Assembly: GCF_000815465.1 (NCBI RefSeq)
Contig: NZ_JSWE01000180.1
Span: forward strand, 1-52,296
DNA length: 52,296 nt
Reading direction: 5' to 3'
From: Candidatus Jidaibacter acanthamoeba
GTDB lineage: Bacteria; Pseudomonadota; Alphaproteobacteria; Rickettsiales; Midichloriaceae
The position numbers and the translations under genes are program-made. Shown here one piece after another: positions 17,697 to 26,495 of the stretch; position 1 is the first letter of the stretch; every line of letters starts with the position of its first letter. The notes under the pieces were generated by a model. It did not search any database, was not told where the DNA came from, and worked only from the letters and a program-made list of their open reading frames with translations.

Positions 17697-18545
17697 TTAT
17701 TCTCCGCCGCCAAGCTGATGCACATAAGTTGCAACCTGTCTAATTGAAGAGTCGGATAGCTTTCCTTCCCAGTAAGGCATTACACCTCCCCTCCCGTTAA
17801 AAATTACATCATATATAGTTTGTTTATCACTACCGTATAACCACACGGCATCATTAAGGGCGGGAGCCCCGAATTCTCTTCCGCCTTGACCTTGCGCTCC
17901 GTGGCAAGCTGCACAGTTATCCTGAAATAATTTATGAGCTTCTGAAGTTGTGTCCGCACCATTCCTTAGAGAAATCACATAATTAGCTAGCTTCCCTATT
18001 TCCTCCGGAGTCAGAATTTTATCGCGCCCGAATGCTGCCATTACCGATTCTCTGGTTTCAGGATCTTCCGATCTTATTCCATGTTTAAGGGTGGTATATA
18101 TATCATCTATTTTTCCGCCCCACAGCCATGCACCTGCCGTTAAATTAGGATATCCGATGTTACCGCTTCCTCCGGCTCCGTGGCAAACTGCACAGTTGTT
18201 ATTGAAAGTTGACTTACCCCCGGCTAAAGCGAATTTCTTCAGAGTAGGGTTTTTTAAAATTTCCTCAAATGAAGCTTTATCAAAATCAGTTTGGTAGGCA
18301 GCTCTGATTTTTTCTACTTCTTTAAGTTTTTCATCAAGCTCATTAATTGAAGACCAATTAAGTATATCAATATTATTCGGTGTCGGAGAAGAGGGGTATA
18401 GCATGCAATAAATTAAAGCAAATATTAATGCTGCATAAAATGTGTATCTTAACCATAGCGGGTCAGGATTATTATATTCCTTTATACCGTCCCACTCATG
18501 ACCGGTATCTTGAACTTCAATTTTTCGGTTTTTGTTATTTTTCAC
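17697..18545 (-). CDS. ccoP: cbb3-type cytochrome c oxidase subunit III (dihaem)
   Basis: 282 residues. CcoP carries two c-type haems and passes electrons to the oxidase core. An N-terminal cytoplasmic stretch containing HEWDGIKEYNNPDPLWL, then one transmembrane helix (YTFYAALIFALIYCMLY), lead into two periplasmic cytochrome c domains with CAVCHGAGG and CAACHGAQG; later methionines supply the second axial ligand. The start is GTG at 18545, which overlaps the end of ccoQ by 11 bases. It is the last gene of the ccoNOQP operon. Confidence 0.95.
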   Translation of the reverse strand: MKNNKNRKIEVQDTGHEWDGIKEYNNPDPLWLRYTFYAALIFALIYCMLYPSSPTPNNIDILNWSSINELDEKLKEVEKIRAAYQTDFDKASFEEILKNPTLKKFALAGGKSTFNNNCAVCHGAGGSGNIGYPNLTAGAWLWGGKIDDIYTTLKHGIRSEDPETRESVMAAFGRDKILTPEEIGKLANYVISLRNGADTTSEAHKLFQDNCAACHGAQGQGGREFGAPALNDAVWLYGSDKQTIYDVIFNGRGGVMPYWEGKLSDSSIRQVATYVHQLGGGE

Positions 18546-18699
18546 CTTGTTTAGTCCCCTTCTCGTCTTTTAATGGTATTTGGCTATATTCTTCATATTT
18601 TTTCTTTGAATAAGGGCGAAAAACCCATGCTACTATTCCAATAAAGCTTAATAACATTGATATTAAAATAAGTATTTCCAAATTTATATATTTTACCAT
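18535..18699 (-). CDS. ccoQ: cbb3-type cytochrome c oxidase small subunit (CcoQ-like)
   Basis: A 54-residue frame starts at ATG 18699, one base inside the ccoO stop (TGATG), and ends at 18535 inside the start of ccoP. It has one transmembrane helix (residues about 8-27, ILILISMLLSFIGIVAW) followed by FRPYSKKKYEEYSQIPL, the usual CcoQ pattern of a helix and a short polar tail. CcoQ stabilises the cbb3 complex in other bacteria. The gene is too short for simple ORF calls but its position between ccoO and ccoP makes it convincing. Confidence 0.88.
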   Translation of the reverse strand: MVKYINLEILILISMLLSFIGIVAWVFRPYSKKKYEEYSQIPLKDEKGTKQGEK

Positions 18700-19427
18700 C
18701 ACCAGTTTCTTCCTTGATTGGTTTTTAGGTCAACTTTGTTGCCGATCGCTTGAAGGTAAGCAACTAATGCATCTAATTCGGTAATATTGTCAGCTTCTTT
18801 ATCAAATTTACGAACTGCTGCTTTATTATACCGGCTTTGAAAATCTATAATTTGCTTATCTTCAGTAATTATTCCGGTTTGAATTTTAATATCATTCTCA
18901 TAATTTTTAATATCCTGATCCGTATAAGGAACCCCGATCATTTTCATAGTTTTCATTTCATGAGATATCTTTGAATAATCAAGCTTTGTCGTGTGTAAAA
19001 AAGGATAGCTAGGCATAATTGATTCCGGAACTAAGCTCCTTGGATCAATAAGGTGGGTAACATGCCAATCATCAGAATATCTTCCGCCTATCCGTGCAAG
19101 ATCAGGACCTGTACGCTTAGATCCCCAAATAAAAGGATAATCATACATACTTTCAGCTGCTAAAGAATAATGTCCGTATCTTTCCACTTCGTCGCGTAAA
19201 TAACGAATTTGTTGGCTATGGCAATTATAACAACCTTCACGCTTATAAATATTAAATCCTGCTAGCTCTAATGGAGTATGCGGGCGCATGCCTTCTACTC
19301 TCTCGATAGCAATTTCTTTTTTAAAAAGAGGTAAAATCTCAACCATACCCCCGATCATAGTAGTAATTAAAGCCAGAGATAAAAGTATAAAAACATTTTT
19401 TTCTATTTTGCTGTGTAAATTTGCCAT
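18699..19427 (-). CDS. ccoO: cbb3-type cytochrome c oxidase subunit II (monohaem)
   Basis: 242 residues. CcoO is the membrane-anchored monohaem cytochrome c subunit. An N-terminal transmembrane helix (VFILLSLALITTMIGGMVEI) is followed by the haem motif CYNCHSQQIR, typical CcoO segments GSKRTGPDLARIGGRYSD and HLIDPRSLVPESIMPSYPFL (the latter containing the axial methionine), and a long periplasmic tail. Its start is 12 bases after ccoN and its stop overlaps ccoQ, so all four subunits are coupled. Confidence 0.96.
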   Translation of the reverse strand: MANLHSKIEKNVFILLSLALITTMIGGMVEILPLFKKEIAIERVEGMRPHTPLELAGFNIYKREGCYNCHSQQIRYLRDEVERYGHYSLAAESMYDYPFIWGSKRTGPDLARIGGRYSDDWHVTHLIDPRSLVPESIMPSYPFLHTTKLDYSKISHEMKTMKMIGVPYTDQDIKNYENDIKIQTGIITEDKQIIDFQSRYNKAAVRKFDKEADNITELDALVAYLQAIGNKVDLKTNQGRNW

Positions 19428-19439
19428 ATTATCAACTTT

Positions 19440-20876
19440 TTATATTGTTGCCGGTGTAAGCTTTTCTTGTCGTTGCTTAGAAGTAATAGTCATCCAGGCA
19501 TTATAAACCATTACCACGGTTCCTAATAAGTAGAATATTCCTCCCAGCGCTCTAATTACATAATAAGGATGCAAAACGGAAACAACTTCAATAAATGAAT
19601 ATTTTAAAAAGCCCATTTCATCATAGCTTCTCCACATCAAACCTTGAGTAATTCCCGCTACCCACATAGAAGTTATGTATAAAATTATTCCGATACATGC
19701 GAGCCACAGATGGAGACTCATTAATTTAACCGAATACATTTCCTCTCTATTCCAAAGCACGGGAATAAGACAGTATAAAGCACCGAAACTAATTAGACCA
19801 ACCCATCCTAAAGTTCCTGAGTGTACATGCCCGATCGTCCATTCGGTATAATGGCTAAGAGCATTTACTGTTTTTATTGCCATTAAAGGCCCTTCAAAAG
19901 TACTCATGCCGTAGAATGCTAATGCTATTACAAAAAACCTAAGTACGGGATCCTCTTTCAATTTATACCAAGCTCCCGATAGAGTCATCATACTGTTTAC
20001 CATGCCTCCCCAAGACGGAAGCCATAAGATAATCGACATAGCCATTCCTAAAGTCTGCGCCCAATCAGGGAGCGCCGTAAAGTGTAAATGATGAGCACCC
20101 GCCCAAATATATAAAAATATCAATGCCCAAAAGTGCATAATAGAAAGACGATAAGAATAAATCGGGCGTCCTGCTCTTTTAGGAATAAAATAATAAACCA
20201 TACCGATAATACCCGTAGTAAGTAAAAACCCTACCATACTATGACCATACCACCACTGTATCATAGCGGATTGCACCCCCGAAAACAGATATACACTTTC
20301 CGAACCGAATAATGATAACGGAATAGATAAGTTGTTCCCTATATGAAGCATTGCAACTACAATAATATAGGCCATGAAAAACCAGTTTGCTACATAGATA
20401 TGAGGTTCTTTGCGTTTAACTACTGTTCCTATATATACATAAAGGTATATTATCCATACAAATAGAAGTAAAAGATCCGCATACCACTCAGGCTCTGCGT
20501 ATTCACGACTTTGCGTAATCCCTACGCAATAGCCGTATAAAGCTATAATTATAAAGAATTGGTACCCGATAAACATTACATAGGCAAGCTTCTTGCCGAC
20601 AAGCCTGGCTTGACAAGTTCTTTGTACAATGAATAAAGATGTTGCGAAAAGAACATTGCCCACAAATGCAAATAAAACACCTGTAGTATGAACTTGCCGT
20701 AATCTTCCGAAATTCAACCAGGGAATCCCGAAATTAAGACTTGGATATGCAAGCTCTAAAGCAACATAAACCCCTGCTGCTAAGCCTATTATTAGCCAAA
20801 AAAGCGTAGCTAGAGTGAACAGCTTTACAATTTGATTATCGTATTTAATATCTAAAGTTTTAATACTATTACTCAT
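19440..20876 (-). CDS. ccoN: cbb3-type cytochrome c oxidase subunit I (catalytic)
   Basis: 478 residues with about 12 transmembrane helices. CcoN holds haem b, haem b3 and CuB and reduces oxygen; the cbb3 type works at low oxygen. Metal ligands are recognisable in [23 protein letters not shown] (CuB histidine), [14 protein letters not shown] (two more CuB ligands) and [14 protein letters not shown] (haem ligands). It is the first gene of the operon, with 204 bases upstream before mlaC. I could not find a convincing FNR box there, so oxygen control is not shown. Presence of cbb3 in a Rickettsiales-like genome is notable. Confidence 0.96.
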   Translation of the reverse strand: MSNSIKTLDIKYDNQIVKLFTLATLFWLIIGLAAGVYVALELAYPSLNFGIPWLNFGRLRQVHTTGVLFAFVGNVLFATSLFIVQRTCQARLVGKKLAYVMFIGYQFFIIIALYGYCVGITQSREYAEPEWYADLLLLFVWIIYLYVYIGTVVKRKEPHIYVANWFFMAYIIVVAMLHIGNNLSIPLSLFGSESVYLFSGVQSAMIQWWYGHSMVGFLLTTGIIGMVYYFIPKRAGRPIYSYRLSIMHFWALIFLYIWAGAHHLHFTALPDWAQTLGMAMSIILWLPSWGGMVNSMMTLSGAWYKLKEDPVLRFFVIALAFYGMSTFEGPLMAIKTVNALSHYTEWTIGHVHSGTLGWVGLISFGALYCLIPVLWNREEMYSVKLMSLHLWLACIGIILYITSMWVAGITQGLMWRSYDEMGFLKYSFIEVVSVLHPYYVIRALGGIFYLLGTVVMVYNAWMTITSKQRQEKLTPATI

Positions 20877-21017
20877 AATGAAATTTTACAATTATACTAA
20901 ATTAAGCTAGCATGAAAATGTAATTTCTTCAACTTAAGAGAAGAACAAAGCTTCAATTTATTTTTTATACTAAGAAAATTGCCTTTGTATTATATAGAGA
21001 ATCCAGATATTTTATAA

Positions 21018-21063
21018 AAAAATGAGCCATTAAGTATATTAATATTTTATAGGGCCCATTTTT
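21018..21063 (-). terminator. Terminator after mlaC
   Basis: A stem of 11 positions (21018-21028 with 21053-21063) with one A-C mismatch and a 24-base loop; on the minus strand the stem ends in a seven-T tract. It lies 17 bases after the mlaC stop and closes the leftward operon. Confidence 0.7.
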
Positions 21064-21080
21064 AATAAATTCAAAAATTA

Positions 21081-21683
21081 TTATTTGGATTTTGATTTAA
21101 GATTATCAATTAAATCTTTTATATTATTATTAGATAGGAAAGTTGAAAAATCTGCTCTTTGAGTTGCAAGTAAGCTAACTCCTTCAGCCACAATATCTCT
21201 AATTTTAAAAGTGTTCCCGTAATCTTTAAGCCTATATTCTATTTTTACAGCTTCCTTAGAGGAAGGAGAGGAAATATTCATTGAAACTTGATACTGCTCA
21301 TTGCCTAGTGAAGTTGAAGCATAAATATTATAAGTTTGCTTATTATATTCTTCATATTTTGGAACATATATGGAAACTAAGTAGTTCTTATAGGCATCCG
21401 TATATTCTTTTTGTTCAGCTGCCGATAGTGTAGACCAATATCTGCCGAGGACGAATTTTGCCATCCACTCGTAATCGGTTACTTCTAAAAATAGTGCAAT
21501 TAATTCAAGCTTTTTTGTATTTTTGTCAGTGTTACTAAGCACTCCGATAACTCTTTTGGCATTAGTATCTACAAATTCGGAAGCTTTTTTATTATTATTA
21601 TCAGCTGCTGCATTTGCGATAAGGTTATGAGTCGAAATAATACCTACAATTATTATGAATATGAAATGTTTTATAATACGCAT
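21081..21683 (-). CDS. mlaC: MlaC family phospholipid-binding protein
   Basis: 200 residues with a signal peptide (FIFIIIVGIISTHNLIANAAA, cleaved near ANAAA). MlaC is the periplasmic shuttle that carries phospholipids between the outer-membrane MlaA and the inner-membrane MlaFEDB transporter. Family features seen are the ELIALFLEVTDYEWMAKF helix and the FVLGRYWSTLSAAEQKEY segment around residues 75-95, then the beta sheet with YRLKDYGNTFKIRDIVAEG. It lies 10 bases after mlaA. The MlaFEDB ABC transporter is not in this window. Confidence 0.9.
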   Translation of the reverse strand: MRIIKHFIFIIIVGIISTHNLIANAAADNNNKKASEFVDTNAKRVIGVLSNTDKNTKKLELIALFLEVTDYEWMAKFVLGRYWSTLSAAEQKEYTDAYKNYLVSIYVPKYEEYNKQTYNIYASTSLGNEQYQVSMNISSPSSKEAVKIEYRLKDYGNTFKIRDIVAEGVSLLATQRADFSTFLSNNNIKDLIDNLKSKSK

Positions 21684-21693
21684 GGTCTACCTT

Positions 21694-22407
21694 TTATTGA
21701 TTTTTTTGAAAATATAAACTTCTATAGGTGACATATTCATCCATAGAAGATTGTTCTAAGTAATCGGTCGTATCCAGTAAATAGCTTCTCTTATCGATCG
21801 TAACTATACCGGTTCTGACATAGGCTGCTTTTCTGTTTAGTACATAATTAAAAGGATCGGCTAATGTATCAGCTGCAAAACCGAAAGCATCTTTAATACT
21901 AGAGCTTCCGACTAGTGGTAACACCAAGTATGCTCCCGTTTTAGCCCCATAGGTACTTAAAGTTTCACCAAAGCCTGTTTTTAAATATTTCAAACCTGCT
22001 TCTCCTGCAACATCATGAATCCCGCCCAGTCCTAAAAAAGTATTAGTTATAAACCTTGCAACAGCGGTCGTACATTTTTTAGGGTTTAACTGTAATAAGC
22101 CATTAATAAAATTTACCGGCTCAGTTAAATTTTGAAGAAAATTATGTACTCTATCCCTTCCGAACTCAGGAACAAGTATTTTATAAGTATGGGAAACAGG
22201 TTTTAAAACTATATTATCCAAACCTTTATTAAACTTAAATATTACCCGATTAAATTTTTCAAAAGGATCTTGTGCAGCTATATTATTTGAGTTATTGATA
22301 TATATATCTTCTTCGTTGCTGTCCTCTTCAAAATCATCGGAAGCATATGCATTAAAAGATAAAAAATTAAATATTAATAACAAAGCAAGACCAAAATGTG
22401 TTCTCAT
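21694..22407 (-). CDS. mlaA: MlaA/VacJ family outer-membrane phospholipid protein
   Basis: 237 residues. The core DPFEKFNRVIFKFNKGLDN, PLVGSSSIKDAFG and RFITNTFLGLGGIHDVA are clear MlaA signatures; MlaA removes phospholipids from the outer leaflet of the outer membrane together with a porin. Most relatives are lipoproteins, but here the N-terminal signal peptide (LALLLIFNFLSFNAYA) ends in an SPase I-like site and has no lipobox cysteine; the acidic spacer DDFEEDSNEEDIYINN follows. The protein may therefore be unlipidated. mlaC follows 10 bases downstream. Confidence 0.93.
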   Translation of the reverse strand: MRTHFGLALLLIFNFLSFNAYASDDFEEDSNEEDIYINNSNNIAAQDPFEKFNRVIFKFNKGLDNIVLKPVSHTYKILVPEFGRDRVHNFLQNLTEPVNFINGLLQLNPKKCTTAVARFITNTFLGLGGIHDVAGEAGLKYLKTGFGETLSTYGAKTGAYLVLPLVGSSSIKDAFGFAADTLADPFNYVLNRKAAYVRTGIVTIDKRSYLLDTTDYLEQSSMDEYVTYRSLYFQKNQ

Positions 22408-22482
22408 GATACTTATATATCCTAATTTATATTTAATAAATCTATATTAGAATACAAAGGTAAATAAATAGTTAATTTTTAG

Positions 22483-23541
22483 TTATTTACTAAAGATAAT
22501 AACCTTACCCTGCTCGTTATTGGAAAAAGTTGTATTCTCTTCCTTAACTAGCTTCCAACTATACTTATCAGCAATAGTTTTAACATACTCCGAAGAAAAA
22601 TAAAACTGCTCAAATAATGGTTTAAATTCAACATCTTTATTGCTTGTTGTTTTAAAGGTAATACCAAGTAAACCGTTTTCTTTAATAATAGGGTAAATAT
22701 TTTGAAAGAAAAAGTCTAAGTTAGAATTATAAGTTATAAGATCAGAAGCAAATATAACATCGAAGTTAAAATTTAATGTATTAGGATCTTTTAAGTATAA
22801 TTCATAATCAATAACCTTAACATTATTATAAACTTTCATATCATCCAGCATAAGATAAGATGAGCGCCCCGCCATAAGTGAGGAGATATCTACTCCCATT
22901 ATAATATTGGCAATTTTTTGAACACGGCAAAATTTACCCATTATACCGGTGCCAGAGCCTATATCTAAAATATCATTTCCAAATGGTTTATTCTTCGCCA
23001 TTAATAATTGTATAGTACCGGCGAATAAACTTTGCTGAGGAATGATATCCTGCTGTTGTATAATAATTTTGTTATTATCTAGTGCTTGAGCAATTATATC
23101 AAAGGTTGCTTTAATTATACTTTTAGGGATGGAGCTTATCTCAGCCCCTTTGTTATTAAGCAGGTTTATGCAATATTGAGTTTCTTCAATAAAATCCTGA
23201 TGTTTCGAATTTAAATATTTTTCAAAGTATACTCTGGCTTTTTGGTGTTTAAAGCTTTCCAGGTAACAACGACCTATGTAGTAATCTGAAGCAACATAGT
23301 TAGGGTTAATAAATTTTGCTATATTAAAACGCAGGATTGCATCTGATCTATTGCCCAGCAGATAATGATACATCCCTAAGTCAAAATTAGTCTGAGCTAT
23401 ATTTTTGCTTTTGCTAATAATATCTTGAAAATTATTTTTAAAAATTGCTATAGCTTGGTTAGATAGCTCTTTAAAGTTAATTTGATTAAAAGTGCTTTTA
23501 ATCAGCTCAAATTTTGTGTTAAGCATAGTTAAAATTTTCAT
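22483..23541 (-). CDS. TPR-containing SAM-dependent methyltransferase
   Basis: 352 residues. An N-terminal helical repeat region (about 45-120) contains TPR-like units such as LGNRSDAILRFNIAKFINP and FKHQKARVYFEKYL. The C-terminal class I methyltransferase domain has motif I DILDIGSGTGIMGKF, a following acidic motif MGVDIS, and motif IV FDVIFASDLITY. This layout matches predicted TPR-methyltransferases (COG4976-like). The substrate is unknown. The start ATG at 23541 has a GGGGGA ribosome-binding site; it follows the SPFH gene by 13 bases and lies 75 bases before mlaA, suggesting a shared membrane-related transcript. Confidence 0.8.
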   Translation of the reverse strand: MKILTMLNTKFELIKSTFNQINFKELSNQAIAIFKNNFQDIISKSKNIAQTNFDLGMYHYLLGNRSDAILRFNIAKFINPNYVASDYYIGRCYLESFKHQKARVYFEKYLNSKHQDFIEETQYCINLLNNKGAEISSIPKSIIKATFDIIAQALDNNKIIIQQQDIIPQQSLFAGTIQLLMAKNKPFGNDILDIGSGTGIMGKFCRVQKIANIIMGVDISSLMAGRSSYLMLDDMKVYNNVKVIDYELYLKDPNTLNFNFDVIFASDLITYNSNLDFFFQNIYPIIKENGLLGITFKTTSNKDVEFKPLFEQFYFSSEYVKTIADKYSWKLVKEENTTFSNNEQGKVIIFSK

Positions 23542-23554
23542 TCCGTATCCCCCG

Positions 23555-24487
23555 TCAGGATTTGTTTTCCGTAATCTTGTTACTAATATTATTAAATATT
23601 GTTAAAGCTTGTGCGATCATACCGCTTGCATCATTGGTATTAGCGGGAATAATTACTGCATTTGATTCTTTAGCAAGTGAGCCGAAAGCATTTATATATT
23701 GCTCGGCAATCCGCAAAGCTACCGCTTCTTTACCACCGTTTGCCTGAATCGCCTGAGCAACTTTTTCAATACCTTGAGCAGTTGCATTTGCGATTGTTTG
23801 AATTGCCTCTCCTTCACCGTTCGCACGGTTGATTTGATCAATAGTTGCTGCTTCCGAAGCAAGCACTACTTCTTGTTTATTAGCTTCCGCTATATTTATC
23901 TGAGCCTGTTTTTTACCTTCGGATTCTAAAATATCCGCTCGCTTCTGTCTTTCAGCTGCCACTTGCATTTCCATAGCTTTTACCACATTAGTGGGCGGCT
24001 TTATATCTTTAATTTCATAACGCATACACTGTATGCCCCAGGTAGATGCTGCTTCATTAATTGCATGCACAATATGGGTGTTTAATGTTTCACGCTCTTC
24101 AAAGGTTTTATCCATATGTATTTTTCCGATTGCAGAACGCATGGAAGTCTGTGCTAATTGCACTACGGCATAATAAGGGTTTTCAACTCCATAAGAAGCA
24201 TCTACCGGGTTAATGATTTTTAAGTAAACTACCCCGTCAAGCAGTAGGGTAACATTATCTTGGGTAATTGCTGCCTGCTCATGAACGTCAACGGCTCGCT
24301 CTTTTAAAGAGTGCTTATAAGCTACTTTATCAATAAAGGGTATTATTAACGTAAGCCCTGGTTCTAAAGTTTTATTATATTTACCCAAACGCTCAATTAT
24401 CCATGCCTGTTGCTGCGGGACAATCTTCACTCCCATCCAGGCAATAAGAAACAGAGCAAATAAGAAGATTAAAAACCCATATTCCAT
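23555..24487 (-). CDS. SPFH/Band 7 family protein (slipin-like)
   Basis: 310 residues. One N-terminal transmembrane helix (FLIFLFALFLIAWMGVKIV) precedes the Band 7 domain with QQAWIIERLGKYNKTLEPG, the signature YKHSLKERAVDVHEQA and TQDNVTLLLDGVVYLKI. A long coiled-coil rich in Ala/Glu (MQVAAERQKRADILESEGK) follows. SPFH proteins form ring-like membrane assemblies; slipin/QmcA members are commonly paired with an NfeD gene, as here (NfeD lies immediately upstream). The partner arrangement supports a shared role in membrane-domain or protease function. Confidence 0.93.
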   Translation of the reverse strand: MEYGFLIFLFALFLIAWMGVKIVPQQQAWIIERLGKYNKTLEPGLTLIIPFIDKVAYKHSLKERAVDVHEQAAITQDNVTLLLDGVVYLKIINPVDASYGVENPYYAVVQLAQTSMRSAIGKIHMDKTFEERETLNTHIVHAINEAASTWGIQCMRYEIKDIKPPTNVVKAMEMQVAAERQKRADILESEGKKQAQINIAEANKQEVVLASEAATIDQINRANGEGEAIQTIANATAQGIEKVAQAIQANGGKEAVALRIAEQYINAFGSLAKESNAVIIPANTNDASGMIAQALTIFNNISNKITENKS

Positions 24488-24517
24488 ATTAATAACTCAT
24501 TGAAATTTATAATTCTT

Positions 24518-24961
24518 TTATTTAACAATAAAGATATTTTCTTTTACTGCAACAATTGTAACGTTTTTGCCGACTAAAATTTCTTTTTCCTCTGCATCTA
24601 TTGCAAGCATGGCTTTAAAAATAGTGCCTGACCACTTAACATTCCCTACTTTACCGAATATTAAATTTTCCTCCGTTACTTCTGCAATACCGCCTATTAT
24701 ATTGCTATAAGAGTCTTTAGGCGCTTTTTTAACTAAGTTAACTAAAGGCTTGTAAGCGAGTATCGTCCATAAAAAGGTGAAACCGAAAAAGTAAGCTAAT
24801 TGTTGAATAGTATTCGGGGCTGAACCAAAAGTAACCATTATTCCTACAGTAAAACATGACAGTGCCGCAAATAAGCAAACTATAGTAAAGCCTAAAACTA
24901 CTTCTAATACTACAAATATTCCTGTTAATAAAAACCAAAACTCTTTAGTAAAATATTCCAT
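24518..24961 (-). CDS. NfeD family membrane protein
   Basis: 147 residues. Hydrophobic helices occupy the first half (FWFLLTGIFVVLEVVLGF, IVCLFAALSCFTVGIMVTF, LAYFFGFTFLWTILAYK), and the C-terminal OB-like domain has the NfeD pattern GGIAEVTEENLIFGKVGNVKWSG-type residues (read from about residue 90). NfeD OB domains bind SPFH partners; the SPFH gene follows after 30 bases. The short form without a protease domain is typical for alphaproteobacteria. Confidence 0.9.
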   Translation of the reverse strand: MEYFTKEFWFLLTGIFVVLEVVLGFTIVCLFAALSCFTVGIMVTFGSAPNTIQQLAYFFGFTFLWTILAYKPLVNLVKKAPKDSYSNIIGGIAEVTEENLIFGKVGNVKWSGTIFKAMLAIDAEEKEILVGKNVTIVAVKENIFIVK

Positions 24962-24986
24962 CTTTTTTTGAGAGCCTATATATCAT

Positions 24987-25547
24987 TTAAGAAGTTGAAA
25001 TAGGAAGCGGCCTATCAGACATGATTCTTAAGTAAGCTATCAAATTAGCTCTATCACTATCATTCTTAATACCTGCAAACGCCATTTTTGTTCCGGGGAT
25101 ATATTGCTTTGGTGCATAGAGGTAACGATATAACTCTTCGAATCCCCATTTACCACCCTCTTTAGAATGGTTCTGCATTGCTGAAGAATAGCTGAATTCC
25201 GTATGCCTTGCAGTAGGAGCTCCGACGATACCCCATAAATTAGGCCCTATTTTATTAGGCTCATTTTTTGCAATAGTGTGACATACCGCACATTTTGTAA
25301 ACACTTGCTTGCCTGCTTCATGGTTGGCAGTAGACATAATAGCAGCCATATCTATAACTGTAGGCAAACCTTGCGGTGCAGAAGTATTCGATGTAGTAGT
25401 TTCCGCCACATCCACTTTAAACCCTTTTTTTAAAGGGAAAGGGTGAGGGATATAAAACATACTTCCTATATTAGCGCTCATTATTATAGTGAACATTGCA
25501 ATTGCAATCGCTATAATAATTTTATCAAACTCAAAACTTTCCCTCAC
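24987..25547 (-). CDS. Membrane-anchored class I cytochrome c
   Basis: 186 residues, GTG start at 25547. An N-terminal transmembrane helix (IIIAIAIAMFTIIMSANIG) anchors a cytochrome c domain with haem motif FTKCAVCHTIAK, a later KIGPNLWGIVGAPTAR and the axial methionine in YIPGTKMAFAGIK. It looks like the CycM/c552 electron carrier that links the bc1 complex to the terminal oxidase in alphaproteobacteria and mitochondria. With cytochrome c1 and ccoNOQP in the same window it forms a full route of electrons to oxygen. Confidence 0.93.
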   Translation of the reverse strand: MRESFEFDKIIIAIAIAMFTIIMSANIGSMFYIPHPFPLKKGFKVDVAETTTSNTSAPQGLPTVIDMAAIMSTANHEAGKQVFTKCAVCHTIAKNEPNKIGPNLWGIVGAPTARHTEFSYSSAMQNHSKEGGKWGFEELYRYLYAPKQYIPGTKMAFAGIKNDSDRANLIAYLRIMSDRPLPISTS

Positions 25548-25609
25548 AAAACCACTCGTCCATTAAAAAAATTATATTAAATATTATATTTATAAGACTA
25601 ATATTTCAA

Positions 25610-25638
25610 TAAAAAAAGGGCAACTACTAAGTTGCCCT
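25610..25638 (-). terminator. Intrinsic terminator after the Bax inhibitor-1 gene
   Basis: AGGGCAACT (25617-25625) pairs perfectly with AGTTGCCCT (25630-25638) around a four-base loop, and on the minus strand the stem is followed by a run of seven T. It lies just after the BI-1 stop and ends the leftward transcript. Confidence 0.88.
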
Positions 25639-25661
25639 CTCATCTAATTATAAAATTAGCA

Positions 25662-26378
25662 CTATTCTCTTCTATCACCCATGAAACGGAGTAAATGAAT
25701 AAATATATTGATAAAGTCCATATATAAATTTAATGCTCCGTAAATAGCAACTTTAGAAGCAATCTCTCCGCTACCGCCTACAGCATAATATGTATGCTTA
25801 ATTTTTTGTACGTCATAAGCAGTAAGACCGATAAATATGAAAAGACCAATTAAAGATAGCATAAATTCCATCATAGAGCTTTTTAAAAATATATTTACAA
25901 CTGATGCTATGATAACTCCAATCAAGCCCATAATTAAAAATGAACCAAAATTGGTAAGATCTTTTTTAGTTGTATAACCATAAATGCTCATAGCTCCGAA
26001 CACTGAAGCAGTAATGAAAAATACTCTTGCTATACTGGTTCCGGTGTACATCATAAATATTGAAGACAATGATAAGCCTATAGTTGCAGCATAAACCCAA
26101 AAAGTTGTTTGCACAGCCTGCAAGCTTAATCTTTGAAAAGATGCGCTTAAAAAAAATGCAATCCCGACAGGCGCAAGCATTACCACCCATACGAGCGGGC
26201 TACCGAATATCGCTTGCATCATTGCTTCTGAAGTAGAGACCGTAAATGCAACTACCCCGGTTAAGATTAAAGCAAAAGCCATATATTTATATATAGCTAC
26301 CATATAATCCCTTAGCCCCATATCGTATGTAGCTTGGGAGGGGGCATAGCCTGCCTGATTTAATTTTGTATAATCCAT
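25662..26378 (-). CDS. Bax inhibitor-1/YccA family membrane protein
   Basis: 238 residues with seven hydrophobic helices. The typical elements are the N-terminal DYMVAIYKYMAFALILTG, FFITASVFGAMSIYGY, the FIGLTAYDVQKIKHTY segment near residue 190, and the C-terminal ALNLYMDFINIFIHLLRFMG. BI-1 (TMBIM) proteins are pH-gated ion or calcium leak channels in bacteria and cell-death suppressors in eukaryotes; in bacterial YccA, interaction with FtsH is known. It has its own terminator, so it is a single-gene unit. Confidence 0.94.
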   Translation of the reverse strand: MDYTKLNQAGYAPSQATYDMGLRDYMVAIYKYMAFALILTGVVAFTVSTSEAMMQAIFGSPLVWVVMLAPVGIAFFLSASFQRLSLQAVQTTFWVYAATIGLSLSSIFMMYTGTSIARVFFITASVFGAMSIYGYTTKKDLTNFGSFLIMGLIGVIIASVVNIFLKSSMMEFMLSLIGLFIFIGLTAYDVQKIKHTYYAVGGSGEIASKVAIYGALNLYMDFINIFIHLLRFMGDRRE

Positions 26379-26495
26379 TTTTACCTCTTCGTTATCCAGT
26401 AAATCATTAAAACATTATTTCTAAATATAATACATTTTAATGAGTTTTCAAGATGTATGGTGTAATTAAACAATCTTTAATAATTTCGGATAAAT

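Noticed and set aside
20877-21017. FNR-type operator upstream of ccoN
   Set aside because: No TTGAT-N4-ATCAA-like site was found, only weak TTGAA matches.
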